NCBI RefSeq assembly: GCF_008831085.1
Contig: NZ_WBJY01000005.1
Coordinates: 1-5,256 of the forward strand
From: Pseudoclavibacter endophyticus
GTDB taxonomy: Bacteria; Actinomycetota; Actinomycetes; Actinomycetales; Microbacteriaceae
Direction of reading: 5' to 3'
Length of the DNA: 5,256 nt
This document shows positions 1 through 5,256 of the stretch, one piece after another; position 1 is the first letter of the stretch; the number at the start of each line of letters is the position of its first letter. The notes under the pieces are model-generated. The model had not been told where the DNA came from and ran no database searches. It saw only the letters and a program-made list of their open reading frames with translations. Made by a program: the position numbers and the translations under genes.

Positions 1-9
1 AATTATCTC

Positions 10-32
10 GTTCCCGGTTATCTGCCGGGAAC
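10..32 (-). other. Hairpin in the 23S-5S spacer
   Basis: The arms GTTCCCGG (10-17) and CCGGGAAC (25-32) are perfect reverse complements, giving an 8-bp GC-rich stem with a 7-nt loop. In the RNA the stem is followed by GAGATAATT, not by a U-tract, so a processing or spacer hairpin is more likely than an intrinsic terminator. Its 25-32 arm shares positions 29-32 with the long stem that flanks 23S, so the two folds cannot both form in full. Confidence 0.7.
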
Positions 33-51
33 CACAAAGTGGACGCGAGCA
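29..51 (-). repeat. Inverted repeat arm, 3' side of pre-23S processing stem
   Basis: Read on the plus strand, this 23-nt arm matches the reverse complement of 3294-3316 at 21 of 23 positions. The 14 nt at 38-51 are a perfect match. In RNA one difference is a G-U wobble and the other a C-U mismatch, so the two arms can pair as a nearly continuous stem with the 23S rRNA looped out between them. In bacteria generally, stems of this kind flanking 23S are substrates for RNase III-type processing. That role here is inferred from position and pairing. Confidence 0.85.
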
Positions 52-69
52 CCACCGAAAAGTGTGGTG
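50..69 (-). other. Small hairpin just after the 23S 3' end
   Basis: The arms CACCAC (50-55) and GTGGTG (64-69) are perfect complements with an 8-nt loop, directly next to the predicted 23S terminus at 71. It may mark or protect the 3' processing site. It shares two bases with the long flanking stem, so both could nearly form together. Function is inferred. Confidence 0.55.
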
Positions 70-199
70 TCAAGTTATTGGCATATTAGTACCGGTCAGC
101 TCCACAGGTCTTGAGTCCCTGCTTCCACATCCGGCCTATCAACCCAGTCGTCTACTGGGAGCCTCTCCCCCGAAGGGATGGAAATCTCATCTTGAAGCC

Positions 200-232
<33 letters not shown>

Positions 233-347
233 GTACCGAACGTAGCTAATCAGCGGTGCTCCTGGCGGAACAACTGACACACCAGAGGTTCGTCCATCTC
301 GGTCCTCTCGTACTAAAGACAGATCTTCTCAAATTTCCTACGCGCGC

Positions 348-434
<87 letters not shown>

Positions 435-438
435 ACTC

Positions 439-479
<41 letters not shown>

Positions 480-988
480 ATGCCGTCGATATGGACTCTT
501 GGGCAAGATCAGCCTGTTATCCCCGAGGTACCTTTTATCCGTTGAGCGACAGCGCTTCCACAAGCCACTGCCGGATCACTAGTCCCGACTTTCGTCCCTG
601 CTCGACCTGTCAGTCTCACAGTCAAGCTCCCTTGTGCACTTACACTCGCCACCTGATTGCCAACCAGGTTGAGGGAACCTTTGGGCGCCTCCGTTACTTT
701 TTGGGAGGCAACCGCCCCAGTTAAACTACCCACCAGGCACTGTCCCTGAACCGGATCACGGTTCGAAGTTAGATATTCAGAATGACCAGAGTGGTATTTC
801 AACAATGACTCCACAACAACTAGCGTCGCTGCTTCACCGTCTCCCACCTATCCTACACAAGCCACACCGAACACCAATACCAAGCTATAGTAAAGGTCAC
901 GGGGTCTTTTCGTCCTGCTGCGCGTAACGAGCATCTTTACTCGTAATGCAATTTCGCCGAGTTCGCGGTTGAGACAGCTGGGAAGTCG

Positions 989-1044
<56 letters not shown>

Positions 1045-1536
1045 TGGTTATAGTTACCACCGCCGTTTACTGGGGCTTAAATTCAGAGCTTCGCCGAAGC
1101 TAACCCCTCCTCTTAACCTTCCAGCACCGGGCAGGCGTCAGTCCGTATACATCGTCTTGCGACTTCGCACGGACCTGTGTTTTTGATAAACAGTCGCTTC
1201 CCACTGGTCTCTGCGGCCCAAACACGCTTTCGGGGCAAACCCTACTACGCGTCAGGCCCCCCTTCTCCCGAAGTTACGGGGGCATTTTGCCGAGTTCCTT
1301 AACCACGATTCTCTCGCTCTCCTTGGTATTCTCTACCTGACTACCTGTGTCGGTTTCGGGTACGGGCGACTAAAACCTCGCGTCGATGCTTTTCTTGGCA
1401 GCATAGGATTACCGACTTCGTCTTACGACTTCCGCGTCAGATCTCAGGCACACGAGCGACGGATTTACCAATCGCTCACCCTACATCCTTGCCCGGATTC
1501 AACCATTCACCCGGTTCGGCTACCTTCCTGCGTCAC

Positions 1537-1640
1537 ACCTGTTAATACGCTAACCGCACCAGATAGGGTCGAGTGCTCAGCAACGGCCGTTCCCGAAGGA
1601 ACAACCGAAACCTCGGACTCTTAGCAGCACTGGCTTGGTT
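1537..1640 (-). other. Actinobacterial domain III (helix 54 region) insertion in 23S
   Basis: Between two blocks that align with E. coli 23S, about 100 extra bases are present here. An insertion of this size in domain III, between helices 54 and 55, is an established marker of high-G+C Gram-positive bacteria. It folds locally: GTGCT (1573-1577) pairs with AGCAC (1626-1630). Inside it the RNA strand of 1584-1607 makes a 10-bp stem, with two G-U pairs, closed by the stable C(UUCG)G tetraloop. The adjoining block GTGACGCAGGAAGGTAGCC in the RNA (near 1536-1518) also matches my memory of mycobacterial 23S. The edges are approximate. Confidence 0.8.
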
Positions 1641-1875
1641 CTGACGGTTTTTCGTCGGTACGGGAATATCAACCCGTTGTCCATCGACTACGCCTGTCGG
1701 CCTCGCCTTAGGTCCCGACTTACCCAGGGCAGATTGGCTTGACCCTGGAACCCTTAGTCTTTCGGAGGACGGGGTTCTCACCCGTCATTCGCTACTCATG
1801 CCTGCATTCTCACTCGTGTAGCGTCCACGGCTGGATCACTCCGCCGCTTCACTCGCCACACGACGCTCTCCTACC

Positions 1876-1927
1876 CATCCATACAACTGAACCAACCCCG
1901 CAGGGCGGCTTATCACACATATGAATG
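1876..1927 (-). other. Lengthened helix in 23S (near E. coli position 1170)
   Basis: The bases here lie between conserved CACCGAAG-like and GGGTAGGAGAGCG-like blocks of the RNA, where E. coli has a short hairpin. About 52 nt replace roughly 17-20 nt. The outer arms CATCCATA (1876-1883) and TATGAATG (1920-1927) pair over 8 bp, one of them a wobble, and a GC-rich inner stem can form around 1896-1911. The length comparison is from memory, so the size of the expansion is approximate. It sits within rRNA and has no separate function that I can name. Confidence 0.55.
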
Positions 1928-1982
1928 CCACGACTTCGGTGGTGTGCTTGAGCCCCGTTACATTGTCGGCGCGGAATCACTT

Positions 1983-2044
<62 letters not shown>

Positions 2045-2434
2045 CACGGCAACTCCACATCCTTTTCCACTTAGCACACGCTTAGGGACCTTAGTCGGTG
2101 GTCTGGGTTGTTTCCCTCTCGACAATGAAGCTTATCCCCCACTGTCTCACTGCTGCGCTCTCACTTACCGGCATTCGGAGTTTAGCTGACGTCAGTAACC
2201 CGGTGGGGCCCATCGGCCATCCAGTAGCTCTACCTCCGGCAAGAAACACGCAACGCTGCACCTAAATGCATTTCGGAGAGAACCAGCTATCACGAAGTTT
2301 GATTGGCCTTTCACCCCTAACCACAGCTCATCCCCCCAGTTTTCAACCTAGGTGGGTTCGGTCCTCCACGAGGTCTTACCCTCGCTTCAACCTGGCCATG
2401 GATAGATCACTTCGCTTCGGGTCTAGAACACGCC

Positions 2435-2465
<31 letters not shown>

Positions 2466-2610
2466 CCGGCTACCCCACACGGGTTAACCTCGCGACGTAT
2501 CACTAACTCGCAGGCTCATTCTTCAAAAGGCACGCCGTCACCAGTACCAAAGGCACCAGCTCCGACGGATTGTAAGCAAACGGTTTCAGGCACTATTTCA
2601 CTCCCCTCCC

Positions 2611-2641
<31 letters not shown>

Positions 2642-3187
2642 TGTCCGCTATCGGTCATCTGGGAGTATTTAGGCTTATCAGGTGGTCCTGACAGATTCAC
2701 ACGGGATTTCACGGGCCCCGTGCTACTTGGGAAACGCTCCAGCGCCAACACACACATTTCAGTTACGGGACTCGCACCCTCTCCGGTCGACCATTCAAAG
2801 TCGTTCACCTATGCGCTGCTGTAACGCCCACCGTCCGGTAGAACGATGAAAAAACGCTCCCACAACCCCGACCATGCAACCCCTACCGGGTATCACACAC
2901 AGCCGGTTTAGCCTCTTCCGCTTTCGCTCGCCACTACTCACGGAATCACTATTGTTTTCTCTTCCTGCGGGTACTGAGATGTTTCACTTCCCCGCGTTCC
3001 CTCTACCCGCCCTATACATTCAGGCGGGAGTCACCAGATCAAAAAAGCCTGGCGGGGTTTCCCCATTCGGAAATCCTCGGCTCACAGCCCGTTTATCGGC
3101 TCCCCGAGGCTTATCGCAGATTACCACGTCCTTCTTCGGCTCCAGATGCCAAGGCATCCACCGTTTGCTCTTAGAAACTTGAACCAC

Positions 3188-3194
3188 AAAAAAA
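3188..3194 (-). other. U-tract immediately upstream of 23S
   Basis: Seven A residues on the plus strand give a U7 run in the precursor, ending six bases before the predicted 23S 5' end. A similar U-rich stretch precedes 16S at 5153-5165. Single-stranded U/A-rich sites next to stems are typical RNase E/J-type cleavage sites, so a role in 5' trimming is possible but inferred. There is no suitable hairpin before it for a terminator. Confidence 0.4.
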
Positions 3195-3293
3195 TCACCA
3201 CCACGAAAACCAAACGGCTCCCGCGACAGCGACCAGTAATTCGAAACCCACACACCACACACCCAAAGGCGCACGGCATGCAAGCTTCTAAGA

Positions 3294-3316
3294 TGCTCGC
3301 GTCCACTGTGTAGTTC
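3294..3316 (-). repeat. Inverted repeat arm, 5' side of pre-23S processing stem
   Basis: This arm pairs with the RNA of 29-51 across the 23S gene: 14 perfect base pairs (3294-3307 with 38-51), one mismatch, then eight more pairs including one G-U. The gene side carries the block GCGAGCATC on the RNA strand, which I recall in the same place in mycobacterial and other actinobacterial spacers. The pairing brackets 23S and is read as its excision stem. Confidence 0.85.
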
Positions 3317-3322
3317 TCAACA
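3306..3322 (-). promoter_or_regulatory. boxA-like antitermination element in the spacer (candidate)
   Basis: The RNA strand reads TGTTGAGAACTACACAG. It resembles the TTTGAGAACT block that recurs in actinobacterial rrn leaders and spacers and has been discussed as a boxA-type Nus-factor site. A second boxA before 23S is known in other bacterial rrn operons. The element overlaps the 5' arm of the 23S processing stem (3294-3316). The match is from memory and differs from the E. coli boxA, so the call is tentative. Confidence 0.4.
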
Positions 3323-3413
3323 TACAACCGGCACCACCCGAACCAACCCAAAACGAGTCAGCCCAACGCGGCCCGAAAAGAAACCAGCCACCGACAAAAA
3401 GCCGGCCCGGCCC

Positions 3414-3427
3414 GGTCCCTCAGGACC
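3414..3427 (-). other. Small hairpin in the spacer
   Basis: GGTCC (3414-3418) and GGACC (3423-3427) form a perfect 5-bp stem with a 4-nt loop, next to a GC-rich run of GGCC units at 3402-3415. In the RNA a U5 run (3395-3399) follows about 15 nt after the hairpin. I do not call it a terminator because stopping there would prevent 23S synthesis. Confidence 0.4.
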
Positions 3428-3438
3428 CAACAGCGTAC
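3427..3438. repeat. 12-nt direct repeat in spacer, copy 1
   Basis: CCAACAGCGTAC occurs here and again at 3491-3502, 64 bases away in the same orientation. The bases after both copies are also A/C-rich and loosely alike. This suggests a small internal duplication of the spacer, although the low complexity of the region weakens that reading. Confidence 0.6.
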
Positions 3439-3490
3439 ACACCCAACCACACCACACGAGGCCACACGTTTCCAACCACCAGCCCAAAAG

Positions 3491-3502
3491 CCAACAGCGT
3501 AC
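3491..3502. repeat. 12-nt direct repeat in spacer, copy 2
   Basis: Exact second copy of CCAACAGCGTAC (first at 3427-3438). No function is known to me. Confidence 0.6.
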
Positions 3503-3565
3503 TCCACACAACCCCGCACAACGCAATCACTTGTCAAATGTTCCACCCATGAGCACCACCAAACG

Positions 3566-3575
3566 ACATTCGCGT
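3566..3575 (-). repeat. Candidate 3' arm of pre-16S processing stem
   Basis: The RNA here, ACGCGAAUGU, can pair over 10 positions (two G-U) with GCAUUUGCGU of the leader at 5200-5191. The arms lie 58 nt after the 16S 3' end and 35 nt before its 5' end, where pre-16S stems are expected. A 10-bp match of this quality could arise by chance, so confidence is low. Confidence 0.4.
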
Positions 3576-3625
3576 TTGAAATGGCTGCCTCAACGACCAG
3601 AACCAAAAGGCCCTGACCATAGCTG

Positions 3626-5156
<1,531 letters not shown>

Positions 5157-5256
5157 AAACAAAAACACTCACGCACCACGAAAACGCAGCACGCAAATGC
5201 AGAGAATGATCCAGACTAACAAACCATCATACTGACGATCCATCAATCCAAAAAAA
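5157..5256 (-). other. rrn leader (partial), upstream of 16S
   Basis: This stretch is transcribed leader just before 16S. Its RNA is U-rich next to the gene (5153-5165) and holds GCAUUUGCGU (5200-5191), which can pair with the spacer after 16S. I see no clear -35/-10 promoter and no TTTGAGAAC-type boxA here, so both probably lie above 5256. The window stops in a run of six A residues. Confidence 0.75.
5191..5200 (-). repeat. Candidate 5' arm of pre-16S processing stem
   Basis: The leader RNA GCAUUUGCGU can pair with ACGCGAAUGU at 3575-3566, eight Watson-Crick and two G-U pairs, enclosing 16S. Position suits an RNase III-type stem, but the match is short. Confidence 0.4.

Larger units (their letters stand above)
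1..70 (-). other. 23S-5S intergenic spacer (partial)
   Basis: This is transcribed spacer downstream of the 23S 3' end. It contains two local hairpins (positions 50-69 and 10-32) and one arm of the long inverted repeat that flanks 23S (29-51). No part resembles the start of 5S rRNA, so the 5S gene must begin below position 1. No T-run follows the 10-32 hairpin, so I do not read it as a terminator. Confidence 0.85.

Noticed and set aside
10..32. 8-bp hairpin near the window start as the operon terminator
   Set aside because: No U-tract follows it and the 5S gene is still expected downstream.
3230..3250. TTTCGAATTA in the spacer RNA, similar to a tRNA T-loop
   Set aside because: The T-stem does not pair and there are no acceptor, D or anticodon arms around it.
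3275..3287. GGCATGCAAGCTT, identical to part of the pUC18/19 polylinker
   Set aside because: Only 13 bases match and the flanks do not continue into vector sequence. It lies naturally between the GCGAGCATC block and the rest of the spacer, so vector contamination is unlikely.
3395..3427. GC-rich run and small hairpin followed by a U5 run, resembling an intrinsic terminator
   Set aside because: The stem is short and termination between 16S and 23S would block 23S synthesis. rRNA operons are also protected by antitermination.
3532..3537. TTGACA on the minus strand in the spacer, resembling a -35 promoter box
   Set aside because: No TATAAT-like -10 box lies about 17 bases downstream, and an internal promoter is not needed to explain the operon.
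3317..3606. Overlapping minus-strand frames in the 16S-23S spacer with Cys/Val/Gly/Trp-rich products
   Set aside because: The composition simply reflects the G+U-rich spacer RNA. There is no start signal and the region is transcribed spacer.

Overview
The window is almost entirely one bacterial ribosomal RNA operon read from the minus strand, with no protein-coding gene that I can support. In transcription order (high to low coordinate) it holds the end of the rrn leader (5256-5157), a full-length 16S rRNA (5156-3633), a 16S-23S spacer without tRNA genes (3632-3182), a full-length 23S rRNA (3181-71) and the first part of the 23S-5S spacer (70-1). The 5S rRNA is not in the window; it would be expected just below position 1. 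The operon promoter is also outside, above 5256.

The organism is a high-G+C Gram-positive (Actinomycetota), most likely of the order Micrococcales. The 16S V4 and V6 blocks and its 3' half read like that group. The 23S carries the roughly 100-nt domain III (helix 54) insertion known as an actinobacterial signature, and the spacer lacks tRNA genes and contains the TTGAGAACT...GCGAGCATC block familiar from actinobacterial spacers. I cannot assign a family or genus from memory.

The non-rRNA parts mostly hold processing signals. A 23-nt inverted repeat (21 of 23 identical; one difference is a G-U wobble and one a mismatch) lies in the two spacers on either side of 23S and should fold into the long stem from which pre-23S is excised. 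A weaker 10-bp match brackets 16S. The 3' end of 16S can fold into a hairpin that hides the anti-Shine-Dalgarno sequence until processing. Local hairpins in the 23S-5S spacer share bases with the long 23S stem, so the folds may be alternatives.

I see no novel system. The points most worth checking are the flanking stem and its competing hairpins, an apparently lengthened helix in 23S at about 1876-1927, a boxA-like element inside the spacer stem, and a 12-nt direct repeat in the spacer. All open reading frames in the window are shadows of rRNA or of the skewed spacer.
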